DNA from: Hirundichthys speculiger
Taxonomy: Eukaryota > Chordata > Actinopteri > Beloniformes > Exocoetidae
Reading direction: 5' to 3'
Length of the DNA: 64,000 bases
Assembly (NCBI GenBank): GCA_018398805.1
Contig: JAGFBZ010000290.1
Span: 3,038,001 to 3,102,000, forward strand
Positions within the stretch are counted from its first letter, which is position 1. Each line of letters begins with the position of its first letter. Shown here one piece after another: positions 11,853 to 22,845 of the stretch. The position numbers were made by a program, and so were the translations under genes. The notes beneath the pieces are model-generated. The model saw only the letters and a program-made list of their open reading frames with translations. It was not told the DNA's origin and searched no databases.

Positions 11853-12338
11853 TTGAGGTCAGACATAAAGCTTTATAAGAAAGAGTCTGGGACATTCAAC
11901 ATGCTTGTTACACTGGTGTTACCGTGGGTTCTTATGGGTTAAGACAGAAATCCTGGCAAAACTTTGGTGTGGTATTTGTTTATTCTACTGTGGTATTTGT
12001 TTAAATTGCTGGAGGTTGCATAAGCAAACCGTGTACTTAATTTTCTGTTGACATGAGTGTCGTCTGAGATAGCATGATAGATCATTTAGGAAATACAGAG
12101 AAACCATGCTGAAATTTTGGTAGGGTCAATACTTTAAACAGTGAAAGATTTAATGAGCAGCAATTTGTCATTATATTGTAGTTTTCATGGTGCTTGAAAC
12201 GACTTTACTAATCCGTAAAAAGAAGGAATTAAATGCTCCACACAGGGCAGTCCACGTGAACAATAAGTATAACAATAAAGAGGGTACTGGTGTCTGCTCT
12301 GCTGAGCTATAATCTTCTTTAAACAGGGACACCAAGTA

Positions 12339-13746
12339 CAGTAATCCCCCACACTTTGTGGTTAATTTGCATATCAGGATGCGAATGGTGAAAACCGCGA
12401 TGTGGATGTACATGTATATGTACATACCGTATACATGTACGCGCATATGCAAAATCTACATAAGGTACACTCACTTTGACGATCTCTCCTCTGTGCGTAG
12501 CTGACGAGAGCAGTGTTGCCAGGTGAGAAATGTAGGATTATCGTACCAGAGACTCAAAATTATCGTATTTTGAGGGAAATTATCGTACATCTGTCATAAC
12601 CAAAATAACAAACCCAATGATGCGCTATGGTCGAGTACAATCACTCTAGTGTTAAATGGCTTCCCACAGGCACTGACAGCTTCGTGGCGTAAGTATGGAA
12701 TGGGTTAATGGGACCACATCAGCCCCAACTTACAGTTGCGTTAGACTAATGTGTCCCCCAAGAACAAATGAGAAGTGAGAAGTAAGAGACAAATTATGAG
12801 GCCTGGGGGTGATTTTGGAGACTTATTTTTTCCCCTTGGTTTTTCTCTTCTGCTTAAAGTCTGTTTAAATCTCGCTCGCTCTACTTCCTTCAATTCAATT
12901 CAATTCAAAATACTTTACTAATCCCCTCAAGGGGGGAATTCAAGTTTCAGTACACCAGGAAAAATCTGGTTTACTCGGGGAGCTGATAGTGTCCAGCGCT
13001 CCTTTTCATGCCAGGTCCCGTGGTCCGAGTGCTAACTCCAGGTCACCGCCGTTAACAGCAGATAGCAGAGATAAGTCCCGGAGCAGCAGCGAGAAGCGGC
13101 CATGCCGGGCGTCATCCGGGCATCCTGATATGGTCCTCACTGTGAGCGTCTCGTGGGGCGAGCGCAACTGACCATTCAACCTATCATGCTCGTTGCTCTG
13201 AGACAAACACTCGTATCTCATGCTCAGCAAAGCACAATTGGCTGGAAACATGTCACATGGGAACAGATGCCTTCAGGGTTCACAAAAAAAAAAAACACAC
13301 TCTCCAGCAAACAGCTGCGGCAGGCAATAATTTGAAAAAGTCTAATTATCGTACATTTGGCCTTTTTTTGTATTATTGATCGTACATCGTACAGAGGGCC
13401 AAATTATCGTACAAATACAATTATTATCGGACACCTGGCAACGCTGGATGAGAGCAAGAGATGGGAGATGCAGGGACACGTATCAGCCAATCAGCGTACA
13501 GACAACTGACGGCAAAGTAATGCCCGTCGTAGCAGCCAATCACAGGTCTCGATATTTGTTAATGGGGCCTCCCGTGTCGGCTCTTGTTGCTTCCCGAGAC
13601 TTGTTCTTGATGTGTTGGGTTTCGCTTCAGCCTCGCGCTCAAGCCTCGTTTGAATTTTTTTCAAATTTTTTTTGACTATTTTTTTTCTATGAATATTTTT
13701 GAAACTTCCGCGATGTACTGAGACCGCGAAGTGTGGGGGATTACTG
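12339..13746. mobile_element. Tigger/pogo-like element with TA duplication
   Basis: The left end CAGTAATCCCCCACACTTTG (from 12339) and the inverted right end CAGTAATCCCCCACACTTCG (to 13746) match over 18 bp and are flanked by TA on both sides. TIRs of the CAGTAATCCC type next to a 'CGCGG' motif belong to pogo/Tigger-like elements of the Tc1/mariner superfamily. There is no transposase ORF, and the interior is interrupted by a nested hAT-type element (12511-13446). Confidence 0.65.
12511..13446. mobile_element. hAT-type element nested in the Tigger-like element
   Basis: It starts CAGTGTTGCCAGGTG and ends with the inverted CACCTGGCAACGCTG. The flanks are GACGAGAG (12503-12510) and GATGAGAG (13447-13454), an 8-bp TSD with one difference. 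Subterminal ATTATCGTAC words repeat several times near both ends, typical of hAT transposase binding sites. There is no transposase ORF, so it is non-autonomous. It also holds a 'CAATTCAATTCAATTC' block (about 12893) common in fish repeats. Confidence 0.6.
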
Positions 13747-14094
13747 TATGTGGTACTCACTCCAGCTATACCCAGGCCCAAAATGTCAACATTAACATTT
13801 TTAGAATCCAAAAAACTAAATTTGTATGCTCTAATCAGGGGGTGTGAAGATATTCTGTGAAAGTAAAAAAAAAAAATAAAAATAAGCATAGAAGAAAATA
13901 ACCAATGAATCCGATGAAAGTCCAGATGGCACAGCTTTTTCACAGCATGCATTTGTGAAGAATCAAAGTTTCACATTAACACAGCTACATCCAAATGTAA
14001 CCTAACTTGTGTGGCTTTTGGACACAAGCATTTAACAATGGATATGCACAGAAGCTTTTGAAGTGCAAAAATGATGTATTTATTTGCATATGAA

Positions 14095-14400
14095 TCTGGT
14101 GCAGCACAGTGGCTTAGTGGTCAGCACTGTTGCCTCACAAGAAGGTTCCTGGTTCAAACCTCAGCAGGGGCCTTTCTGTGTGAAGTTTGCATGTTCTCCC
14201 TGTGCTTGTATGTGTTTCCCTCCAGGTACTCCGGCTTTCCTCCCACAGTCCAAAGGTTAATTGGTGGTAGGAGTGATTGTGAGTGTGCATGATTGTTTGT
14301 CTATATGTGGATCTGTGATGGACTGGCAACCTGTCCAGGGTGAACCCCTGCCTTTTGCCCAAAGAGAGCTGGAATAGGCTCCAGCATATCCCTGTTACAC
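14095..14400 (+). mobile_element. Dispersed SINE-like repeat, copy 1
   Basis: Contains GGCTTAGTGGTCAGCACTGT and TGCCTCACAAG followed by GGTTCCTGGTTCAAACC, a tRNA-like A/B-box arrangement. Then come AGTTTGCATGTTCTCCC, CTTTCCTCCCACAGTCC and the tail GATGGACTGGCAACCTGTCC. This is a very common repeat in fish genomes. A better-preserved copy lies at 61985-62345 and a decayed one at 17275-17415, all in the same orientation. Confidence 0.6.
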
Positions 14401-14659
14401 TCTTTCTCTCTCTCTCGCTATATATGTATTAAGGATGCAACGGTACTCGGTAAAGTACGGGACAACACAGGCTTTTATATCCCGGGGTATTTATGTTCCA
14501 ATAACTTTGCTTTGGACTTGCGTGTGAGCGTGCGTGCCTTTTAGGCAACAGGCCCGCCACTGCATGTCAATGTCCACTCGCCTCCGCTCACTCACAGTGA
14601 CCAGCCTATCACATTTTGGCCAGATGGCTGCAGGTCATAGACGCAGAAAAAGAAAAAAA

Positions 14660-14895
14660 AGAAAAGAGCAGGCATGGCCAGCGGTAGCGGAGAAATTGGA
14701 AAAAAAATTTTTTTAATCACCAGTGTGGAGCATTTTGGTTTTGCTGTTGAAAACACCGGCGAGGGAGTGAAAACAGTTAACAGAACGCAATCTTCCACCT
14801 CATTACCAGTTGTGCATCTTGGCGCAGCTGATGTGCTTTTTAAAATACTGCAGAGCGAATCATTGGATGCGCATTTAAAGATCACGAACAATTAA
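14660..14895 (+). pseudogene. Possible hAT/ZBED transposase N-terminal remnant
   Basis: The frame starting at 14674 reads MASGSGEIGKKIF, then SVEHFGFAVENTGEG, and ends with DAHLKITNN. The 'S.(W/V)EHFGF....GE..K' arrangement resembles the start of a BED-type zinc finger in hAT transposases. The Cys/His pairs that would define the finger are not visible, so the match is weak. It is followed at once by a Tc1 terminus (14934-14970), which probably truncated it. Confidence 0.25.
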
Positions 14896-14933
14896 TGTTC
14901 CTGTCCCTCCTCGACCACCGACAGTTTCAGACA

Positions 14934-14970
14934 TATCAGCGGGGGATCAAATACTTATTTCCTCCACTGT
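14934..14970 (+). mobile_element. Solo Tc1-like terminus
   Basis: TCAGCGGGGGATCAAATACT followed by TATTTCCTCCACTG equals the terminal repeat of the Tc1-like element at 51308-52624, here in 3'-end orientation and followed by TATG. No transposase lies upstream. The adjoining TATGTATATATATT and the start of a hAT-like element are shared exactly with 52625-52638. Confidence 0.65.
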
Positions 14971-14982
14971 ATGTATATATAT

Positions 14983-16120
14983 TGGAACTGGGCAACGATT
15001 AAAAATTTTAATCGCGATTAACTGCATGATTTCCATGATTAATCACGATTATTCGCATTGTATATGCAAAATCAAATAATGAATTCAAAAGTAGTGTAAA
15101 GGTCACTTTTATTTAAATGTTCTGCTGCCATATGAACTAAAGTGCCATAACATTTGTTGTTCAAACACTTGTAACATCAGGACTTGTCAGTAACACATAT
15201 TTTGTGTAAATCTCATCTTAAAAAATGTCAAATAAAATAAAGCTTATTGCCACTGCCAGGGCATTAATGTCATCCTGTTTTTATAAAAGATAAAAAAAAA
15301 GTCTACCAACAAAATCCTAACAATCTAGAAGCCACAATCATAACATTAAATCAAGTCATTTCTGAGGTAAGAGCAGAAACCTATAACGGGGAGTTCAACT
15401 TGGCAGTTGTTAAAAATAACCTTGTTTCTGTCAAATCCTCCATCTGGGAGAACTTTAAAATGATGATGCCCATGTTAAAGTTCTGTAACTTTATCAATCC
15501 GTAATTATCTGTGTATCATTTGTTTTTTTTTTCCATTTTCGATTGTCAATCAAAAATTAAAAAAATTAAAATATGACTTTTTATTTTTTTCAGTTTTTTT
15601 TAATCTAACACAAAAAAATGCCTATTTTTTATATTTTAATTATAGCAAACAGGCCACGGGACTGAATTTGTTTTTAATATTTTATTGTCTGGTTTATGTG
15701 ACCCAGAAATGGCTTTGATTTATAATCAAGGAATAGACTTTCTACTGTCATTACACATCTGTGCCACTAGTTAGAGCCGCACTGATGTAACCAGTAAGAG
15801 AATAGCACGACAGTGAACACAGAGCAGACCTGATGTAACATGGAGGAATGACGATGATCGTCTTGAACAAAGGGGTTTAAAAGTTTTTTTTTTCAGACAG
15901 AATTTTTTATTGACCTACCTTTGAGGTGCTACCCGAAATGTAAAGTACACTGATTTTTACCGTTCTCCATGTCTGTTTTATCTTTTCCTGTTAACCTGCC
16001 AATTAACAGACTTTTCAAAACAAAAGTATGTGAGCAACATGCGTTAACGCACGATAAAATAAATGTTGGCTTTAATAAATTAATGCATTAACGCGATAAT
16101 GCGTTAACTTGCCCAGCCCC

Positions 16121-16121
<1 letters not shown>
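14983..16121. mobile_element. hAT-like non-autonomous element ('GGGCTGGGCAA' family)
   Basis: The left end is TGGAACTGGGCAACGATTAA, and the right end reads inverted TGGGGCTGGGCAAGTTAACG. Subterminal ATTAATCACGATTA-type words repeat near the left end and matching ones (GCGTTAACGCACG) near the right. The interior is AT-rich without a long ORF. Both flanks are TA-rich microsatellite, so the TSD cannot be read. The left ~150 bp recur at 52638-52785. Confidence 0.5.
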
Positions 16122-16122
<1 letters not shown>

Positions 16123-16163
<41 letters not shown>

Positions 16164-16176
16164 TATATATAGATAG

Positions 16177-16236
<60 letters not shown>

Positions 16237-16247
16237 TTGTATATATC

Positions 16248-16280
<33 letters not shown>

Positions 16281-16282
16281 TA

Positions 16283-16319
<37 letters not shown>
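16123..16319. repeat. Long (TA)n-rich microsatellite
   Basis: About 200 bp of TATATA, interrupted by ATAGA and TTATA units. It abuts the right end of the hAT-like element. The long frame read through it (Ile-Tyr repeats) is an artefact of the repeat. Confidence 0.9.
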
Positions 16320-16325
<6 letters not shown>

Positions 16326-16499
16326 CTATCACTATGGGATAGGTTATGGGAAATGTGCTTGACCATTCTAAAAAAAAAAACAGGGGAATGGTCCATTCAG
16401 TGTTTTCCACTGATGTAGCCGTTGCCTTTCTGAGACGGTAGGTGATGCGTCTCCAGTCACACTGCTGATGTTGAACATTACTCATGCAACACATTTAAC

Positions 16500-17270
16500 A
16501 ATAAATAAATAGAATCTCATAGTTATGGTAGTAAGGTTAAGACCTCTTTTTTTTTTTTTTAATTCTTTAATCAGAGGTGTTACTTTAAGGTCAGTCATGA
16601 CTGAAGAGGTCTGACTTGCATCACTGCTGAGCTCTGTCTCACTTTCTTTGCTGCTTTCATTTCTTGTATCTGTCAGTGTGTGCTTTTACCAGCATTTGTG
16701 TGCAGGCTCATTTTTCTGTTCGTTGTGTAATTCCATCCAAAGTTGTCTCTCGTGAACTGTGCGCATGTATGTATTGCTCTTGTTGTTGCTGCTGCTATCA
16801 CCAAGCTAAGGCTGGGCAAGAGGATAAGAGGAAGAGGTTACAACACTGAAATAAAGAAGCCCTTACTGATACATAGACACACACAACGTGCTGTGTTACT
16901 TTTTTTTTTCTTGCTCAGCTTCTACAAACAGCTGAGTGTTTCCAAAACAAACTGTCAGAAGTGCTTCGTGCACAGTGGGCGAGAGCAGGTCAGATATGTG
17001 AACTGCATGGCTAAACCACTTCACAAGGAAGACTGAGTGAGGTTAGACATCACGTACAGTGTGAAAGTCTTTGCTGTAGTCGGCAAGGCAAAGGTAGGTA
17101 GAAGTGCTAAAAAAGTGCATGTTAGGAAAGAACAACTTCACAGTTCATCACCTGTAAAAAATTAACATAATAAGTGAGAAGACATAAATGACTTGGGAAA
17201 TTTATTTCTAAATATAAATGCTCTTATAGTAATTTCTTCCTCCATGTTTAGAAACCCAGAACATATGTGC
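16500..17270. other. Intergenic, no recognised gene
   Basis: Poly-T tracts at about 16548 and 16903 and short frames without recognisable domains. I see no regulatory element that I can support. Confidence 0.5.
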
Positions 17271-17274
17271 CAAT

Positions 17275-17415
17275 TAGTGCATCTCAGTGGTGCTGGTTAG
17301 CACTCTTGTCTCACTGCAAGGAGGTTCCTTGTTTAGATTCTGACCGGGGCCTTTTTGTGTTTGAGATTCCATATTCTTCAAGTGTCTGCAAAGGTTTCAC
17401 TCTGGGTAAATTTAT
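17275..17415 (+). mobile_element. Dispersed SINE-like repeat, decayed copy
   Basis: Matches the copies at 14095 and 61985 in the segment GTGCTGGTTAGCACTCTTGT, the B-box-like AGGTTCCTTGTTTAGATTC and GGGGCCTTTTTGTG. It then decays before the conserved 'CCCACAGTCC' portion. Confidence 0.45.
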
Positions 17416-18282
17416 ACATGCATTTCCGCAGATTTTTTTATGGGGCCTAAAACATTGACGCTTGTCTCCCATTATCAGGAGTGGTCTCTCTTTTCTTCAC
17501 CCTTATATGCAGAAAAGGTGTCAGATTTTTGACTGCAAAAATCAAAAGCTTTATTTTTTTACCTGTAGCAGGCAGCAATACATCAAACCATGCATCATGA
17601 TCAAGAGGAATCAGTGATCAGATTTCATTACATCCTCAAATGTGTCCTGGGTGAAATTCATAATAAGGGGCTACACCTTGTTTTCTACGTTGAATGCAAT
17701 GAGGAGGTAAGATTAATGGCAGTTTCTCGTCACCAAAAGTGAGTCACTTTACATTGATCTCCATGTTAAAAAGTCCAATTTTACAGAAATAAATATATTT
17801 AAAACCTCCTTCAAAAACAGATTTGGTCTCAAATCAGCTTTTACATCCATGACAACTTTGTTGTACCAAATCAGGTAAAATTATACAAAGCAACAAATTT
17901 ATGTATAATTAGGGTTGTACATATAGGGCCCGATCTTGCGCCAAACCTCCAAAACCTGCTATTAAGGGATAAAAGGTATTGGGAGGGGCGTTCCCCCACG
18001 AAGAACGCAATCTTCCACCTCCCAAAACCCACGATCTCACCTGCGAAATCCACGATGTCATGCACACATTATGCATGGGAGTGGTTAGGGCGTTCCACCT
18101 GTTTAACCAATCAGTGCGTCAGTAGCCATTACCTTTAAGAGCAGGTTGCAGTACCTGCAAACTGCCATGGAACGTCTTTTCACCCAGATCAGAGCAGCTC
18201 TCATGGACAGCTGGTCTGGGACTCTGCTGTAGAGCTTCCTCCTCTTTTTTCCTCCTCCTCCTCTGCACTGATATATACATAA

Positions 18283-18780
18283 CTAGCTTTAACTAATGTG
18301 GAGCAAATGATTTAATCATTTCTTTTGTACTCCAAGAAGTTCCAACAAACTGCTCAGAAAATAGAGCCGGTGAGCTTCCAGGAAAGCATTTATTTACTAG
18401 AAAAGCAATCGGAGAGCGCAGACCTCCGCCAAGCACAGCAGTTGTGGTTGCTTTAGGGTTCAAGAAACAACTAAACAGCGCAATGTTATCGAAAATTTGA
18501 AAGTGATCCAGAATCCAGGATTTCTTCCGGATCACACCCAAAATAAAATCAGTTCTTCCTTTTCATATTTCTGACAACTCCTGAAAATGTCATCAAAATC
18601 CATCCATAACTTTTTTGAGTTATCTTGAACATATCCCCTGCGCAAAGACGCACAGCTGCGCCAAGACGCATAGTTGCTGGGAGCGGTGCTTTTTTCACAA
18701 CAGAGTTCTGTGATCTCCTCGTTTCCTCCACAGCAAACATCTGAATGAGATCATGTCACAGCTGTACAGACATCATCTGC
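18283..18780 (-). mobile_element. Insertion in Harbinger-like copy A, probably LINE 3' UTR
   Basis: The copies at 44737 and 47584 run straight from 'CTGCACTGATATATACAT' into other sequence, so this segment is an insertion. It contains CAGACCTCCGCCAAGCACAG, GATCCAGAATCCAGGATTTC, and 'CCATCCATAACTTTTTTGAG' followed by TTATCTTG, phrases I associate with L2-type LINE 3' ends in fish. There is no coding frame, and the orientation is a guess. Confidence 0.35.
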
Positions 18781-18918
18781 CCTTAAGAGAATAATGTATG
18801 AAAGTAATACAGTGATGCATAATCGAGAGGTAGAGCCGGTTGTGCAGTCCACATGTGACTGGGTGGACGCGCAATGACAGGATTTGGACGCGCTCTTTTA
18901 CGCGCCGACATGCCAGTT

Positions 18919-19061
18919 GCGCTTTCCACAAACTCTGTATCTTGCGGTACTGGTGTCTCGCAGATTTTGGGTATTGGGTAATGGGTGGTCACACCACCCA
19001 TTACCCAATACCCAAAATCTGCGAAGTACAGGTACCGCAAGATACCTAATTCGTGGAAAGC
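18919..19061. repeat. ~140-bp imperfect palindrome
   Basis: The left arm contains GCGCTTTCCACAAA, TATCTTGCGGTAC, then GCAGATTTTGGGTATTGGG and TAATGGGTGGT. The right arm repeats these as the reverse complement in reverse order, to GTGGAAAGCGC. The inner ~32 bp of each arm are perfectly paired around a 'CAC' centre. It lies inside Harbinger-like copy A. Confidence 0.8.
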
Positions 19062-19229
19062 GCTAGTGACACGCCCATTGCCGCGCCCACAATGTGCTTA
19101 AGGGAGACGGCAAAATGGGTTTTGGGTATTGGGAGGTGGAAGATTGCATTTCGGCTCCTAAATCTGTGATTTGCAGGTAATGGGTTTTGGGTATTGGGTA
19201 ATGGGAGGTGCAAGATCGGGCCCATAAAG

Positions 19230-20790
19230 TACATTTAAATGTTTCATTTCATTGCCAGTAAAGGATACATAGTGGTGTACAGGAAACAAAGCTGCAAAAT
19301 AATGACACACAATTACACGGTTTTTCACTTTAGGATGTTAATGACTTCAGTCTACCTCTCATTTGTCTGCGCACCTTTCACAAATCCAACAAAACCGAGA
19401 CAGGGCAAGACTAATAATTAGGGAGTTAATAGGCATGATTCAATCAGTCTGTGTACTCTGTCTGCAAAGAAAAGGAAATCTCTATAAAAAATAATCAACT
19501 TATAAAATCCAATATTGAAACAAGTACTCATTCTTTACTTAAATCATGATCTTGATTAAACTGAGTCAACATTAGAACAGAGGGTCCTGAATGAGTCACT
19601 GAAGAGTCTGATTATATATGTAAAAAAAAAAAAAAATCATCAGTCCTCACTGAGATACATGAATTGGATAGAGTAAATAAGCTGTGACACAAATAAAAAG
19701 AGACAAGAAACAAGAATGAAAGGTGAAATTACAGTTGTCAAGGATGGGCAGTTTAAGATGGAGTTAAAAAAAAAGACAAACAGAGAGAGTCTGGATAAAG
19801 AGAGGAATGAGTAAATTAAATTATATATTTTTTTAAAAAGAAGCAAAAAAAAATCAAGAAGACTGACTGTGCTTAAGAATGAGAAACAGGTTGTAAAAAT
19901 GGAATTTAGGTTCATGTGTTTATGAATATGGCATTAAAGAGTAAACATATGACAGCCCTGATGGCCTATTGGAATTCCAATCACACATGATGGATGGAAT
20001 TAAAGTAATTGCCTCTGTGTGTTTAAATCAATTATAGGAAGCTGTAGCAGTGAGGCATGACGAATTACAAGAGGAGACCTCTCAAACATTGTCCTGTCTC
20101 TGCTGCATGTTGTATGTGTGTGTGTCTGTGTGTAAATATGTGTGAGTGTATGTGTGTGCATGTACATATACTGTTATATTCAGGCATGATGTTTTCCTTA
20201 GTATTCTCTATCCAATTTGTTTAACTTCATTGCTACCTAAAAGGAATGAACTTCCTCCATTCACTCCATTTTGAGTATCCCTGTGATATGTAGATATTTA
20301 GAGATTTAGAGGATGTCATGTTTACTACTGTATACATTTTTTTAAACAGGTATCCATCCTGGATTGGCATCAACTGTCTGAGTGTCACTTATAAAGTTTT
20401 TGTATACTAAGTACTGAAAGTTATTATAGGCTAAGCCTCTGTGGATAAGTAAACTAATCTTATATTTTAACAATAATTTTTAATTTAATAGTGAAAACTC
20501 AAGTTCTATTGTTCATTGTATTTAATGTTATATTACTCTGAATTTCCTCTTAGTTTTTCTAAGATGAAATATGACACTGTAATACAGGATATGTAAGATC
20601 ATCCTGTATTACACATGCATACATCCTGATATGCATTCAAATGAAAGCTGGTTTTGTACCCAGCATAACTACTAGAACGTGGAATGTTTTCAAAGTGACA
20701 TGGATAGAAAACAAAAAGAAGAGGGTCTTCCTGAAAATGAGCAGGGTTGTCTCAATGCTTCTTGGTTGTTTTCCTGCAGCCTTGCTGATG
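19230..20790. other. Intergenic, no recognised gene
   Basis: AT-rich. An imperfect TG microsatellite lies at about 20108-20165. The frames present are short and show no domain. Confidence 0.5.
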
Positions 20791-20798
20791 GGCATACC

Positions 20799-20897
20799 CA
20801 GGGCTGGACTGGGACCAAAAAATGGCCCGGGCATTTTTGATCCCTGGCGGCCCACCATATGCCGGGGATCAAAAATGCCGGTTATTTATACGATATG
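20799..20897. repeat. 99-bp hairpin-containing repeat unit, copy 1
   Basis: Starts CAGGGCTGGACTGGGACC and ends TTATACGATATG. It holds the inverted pair GGCATTTTTGATCC and GGATCAAAAATGCC around CGGCCCACC. A copy with one visible difference lies at 36945-37043 inside a hAT remnant. CAGGGCTGGACTGG is the terminus of a fish hAT family, so this is probably a short derivative. Confidence 0.6.
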
Positions 20898-20939
20898 CGG
20901 AAGCACATGCTGCATGTTGTATACTATGTGCACATAGTG

Positions 20940-21945
20940 AAGTTTCAAAAATTAAAATAAAGTGGTGTTAGTGTCACTAGTGTTACTTCTGTCTACCAAT
21001 TATTTATCATGCATTTCAGCAAAGCAATGTTTCACTAATATTTTAACACACTTAACACTGTAAATTGGACACCAAATCTACTCAAAGCATTATTTGACAA
21101 CAAAGACTAAACACACACACACACACACACATGCGCGTTTGTACAACCCCATGGGCCAGCTATTCAGAAATGTGAAACGTGGGGACATCATTTTCTGAAT
21201 GAAAAGATGGCAAAAGTTTAAGTCACAATTTTTTTTAATGGTAATTCTTTGACAAAAATGAACTTTAATATTCAGATTTCTCACTTCTATAATAATAAAA
21301 ATTTGTCTGGACTTTGTATTCTCATGGGGACATGACTATTTTGTAATACAGTGGGTCACCACCAGGTGTCTCCACTCCACTTTTTCAAATATACATATAT
21401 AGACACAAACATTAAAACTATAATCATTCATAGATTTGTTGATTTTAGATTTTTTTTTTTGCATCAGAATTAAATTTGTTTCCTCTGTAAAGTTGGACAT
21501 TTTAACATGAAGGTCTAGAAAGATTGTAAAACTGATACTTTGGTTACCTCTGCATCCAAGTTTGTTTTGTTTTATTCAAAATGGTACTGGTGATGCTGGC
21601 TGCAGTTGGCATTATTTATGATTTCTTCAGTTATTTCGTTGATTTTTATTGATTTTATAATGAGTATTTTTTTTTTTTGTTTATTACTTGAGAAGAACAA
21701 TTAAGTTGATTAGCCGTTTTTTGGACTTGGATGGGACCCCTGCAGACCAGCAGGGCTGGACAACCATTGCAGCCGAAGGCTGTTGATTAGATGTTCCCTT
21801 GTGTGACCTATTGAATGGAAAAAAATTATCTACAAAGACCAATACATTTTTTTTGTTTACCAAATGGTAGATATTTATTTTTTCCTGTAACTTTACATAA
21901 CCAAAACAAGGCTTCTGCAGCCATCCTACAAATGTAGGTTCATGA
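20940..21945. other. Intergenic, no recognised gene
   Basis: Contains a CA microsatellite at about 21109-21130 and several T-rich tracts. No domain is recognised in any frame. Confidence 0.5.
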
Positions 21946-22273
21946 AATGTACAGGTGCTGGTCAACGAATTAGAATAATTTGAAATAGTGCAATCATTAA
22001 ATTCTTTGAATGCATTTTTTGTGCAGAAAGCAAATCAGGTGTTCACCGCACCTGTCCTACTCGTTAGCGTAATCACAGAACTCGTTACCTGTAAAAAATT
22101 TGCTCAGCTTAGCTTTCCAAAAGGCCCATTTAGGCCATTTAACTGTGACACTGTTGTTTTATTGAATTAGAATAATGGAGAAACCGTTTCATTGAATTAT
22201 AATAATTTTTATTATAATTAGAATCATCACTTTCTCAGTATTTTGTGGCTGCCCCCTTGGCTTGTATGACTGC

Positions 22274-22771
22274 CTAAAGTCTCTGCGGCATCGATTTAAC
22301 CAGCTTGTCGCAAGTTTCCGCACTCACAGCTTCCCAGGCAGTGGCGATGTTCTGCTTCAGTTGGTCCGGCGTAGTCGGCTTTCTGTCGCGAATTTTCCGC
22401 TTGACGATGGCCCAAAGGTTTTCAATGACATTGAGGTCAGGCGAGTTGGCCGGCCACGCCAAAACTTCAAGCTGTTTTTTAGTGAACCAATCTTTGGTCG
22501 ACTTTGCCGCATGAGCCGGTGCAAGATCCTGTTGAAATATGAAGTCTTCTTCGACGAACTGTTCCTCAACAGTCGGAATCAGGAACATTTCCAGAGCATC
22601 TTGATATACGGCAGCATTGACAGTCTTCTTGAGGAAGCAGAGTTTCCCTACACCCCGAGCGGACATGCATCCCCAGACCATAACGCTCTGGCGAAACTTG
22701 ACGGATCGTTTCACGCACTCGTGGTTGTAAAGTACAGTAGGGAAACTCTCCCTATTGTACTGTACAACCAC
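22274..22771 (-). pseudogene. Tc1-like transposase, C-terminal half
   Basis: The 165-codon frame has SVMVWGCMSARGVGKL, then FQQDLAPAHAAKSTKDW with the second catalytic Asp, then LAWPANSPDLNVIENLW with the Glu of the D34E arrangement. Tc1 transposases are about 340 residues. The N-terminal paired-type DNA-binding domain and the first Asp are missing. The first ~20 codons lie in the inverted duplication and are not native sequence. Its reading frame is otherwise open, which suggests a fairly recent truncation. Confidence 0.8.
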
Positions 22772-22787
22772 GAGTGCGTGAAACGAT
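22705..22787. repeat. Palindrome at the Tc1 / tRNA array junction
   Basis: ATCGTTTCACGCACTCGTGG (from 22705) and its reverse complement (ending 22787) form perfect 25-bp outer arms. The inner part (GTAAAGTACAGTAGGGA versus TCCCTATTGTACTGTAC) is imperfect, with a very short loop. It duplicates transposase coding sequence in inverted orientation. Confidence 0.85.
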
Positions 22788-22789
22788 GG

Positions 22790-22845
22790 ATGTGTTCAGG
22801 TCGCAGTCTCCACTTGAGGTGTGGGTTCGAATCCCACTTCTGACG
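22790..22845 (+). pseudogene. 3' half of a tRNA-Leu(CAG)
   Basis: Begins in the anticodon stem (TGTGTTCAGGTCGCAG) and runs through an intact T-arm GTGGGTTCGAATCCCAC to TTCTGAC with discriminator G. The D-arm and 5' acceptor strand are replaced by Tc1-derived sequence, so this cannot fold as a tRNA and lacks the A box. Confidence 0.85.

Larger units (their letters stand above)
17926..19223. mobile_element. Harbinger-like element, copy A, 3-bp TSD ATA
   Basis: The ends are GGGCCCGATCTTGCGCC and its inverse GGTGCAAGATCGGGCCC. The flanks are ATA at 17923-17925 and ATA at 19224-19226. GGGCC-type TIRs with a 3-bp TSD point to the PIF/Harbinger group. Subterminal GGGTATTGGG and GGTTTTGGGTATTGGG words repeat near the right end. 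No transposase or Myb-like ORF is present. The left ~350 bp are homologous to copies at 44737 and 47584. The copy is interrupted at about 18283-18780 and carries a large palindrome at 18919-19061. Confidence 0.6.
21951..22787 (-). mobile_element. Truncated Tc1-like element
   Basis: The left terminus CAGGTGCTGGTCAACGAATT is followed by AGAATAATTTG, with a second GAATTAGAATAA at about 22162 and again around 22195, so the terminal repeat has IR/DR-like internal copies. A minus-strand transposase C-terminal half follows. The element has no second terminus: it ends in an inverted duplication of its own sequence (22705-22787) and then passes directly into a half tRNA-Leu. Confidence 0.75.

Noticed and set aside
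16072..16494. 140-codon minus-strand ORF rich in Ile and Tyr
   Set aside because: Translation of the TA microsatellite at 16123-16319.
18840..19066. Two overlapping ORFs on opposite strands with similar sequence (YWVMGG...HYPIPKIC)
   Set aside because: They arise because both strands of the palindrome at 18919-19061 read the same sequence.
19640..19915. 91-codon minus-strand ORF with hydrophobic Phe/Leu runs
   Set aside because: Reads through AAAG-rich low-complexity DNA. The apparent membrane segments are products of poly-A/poly-T composition.
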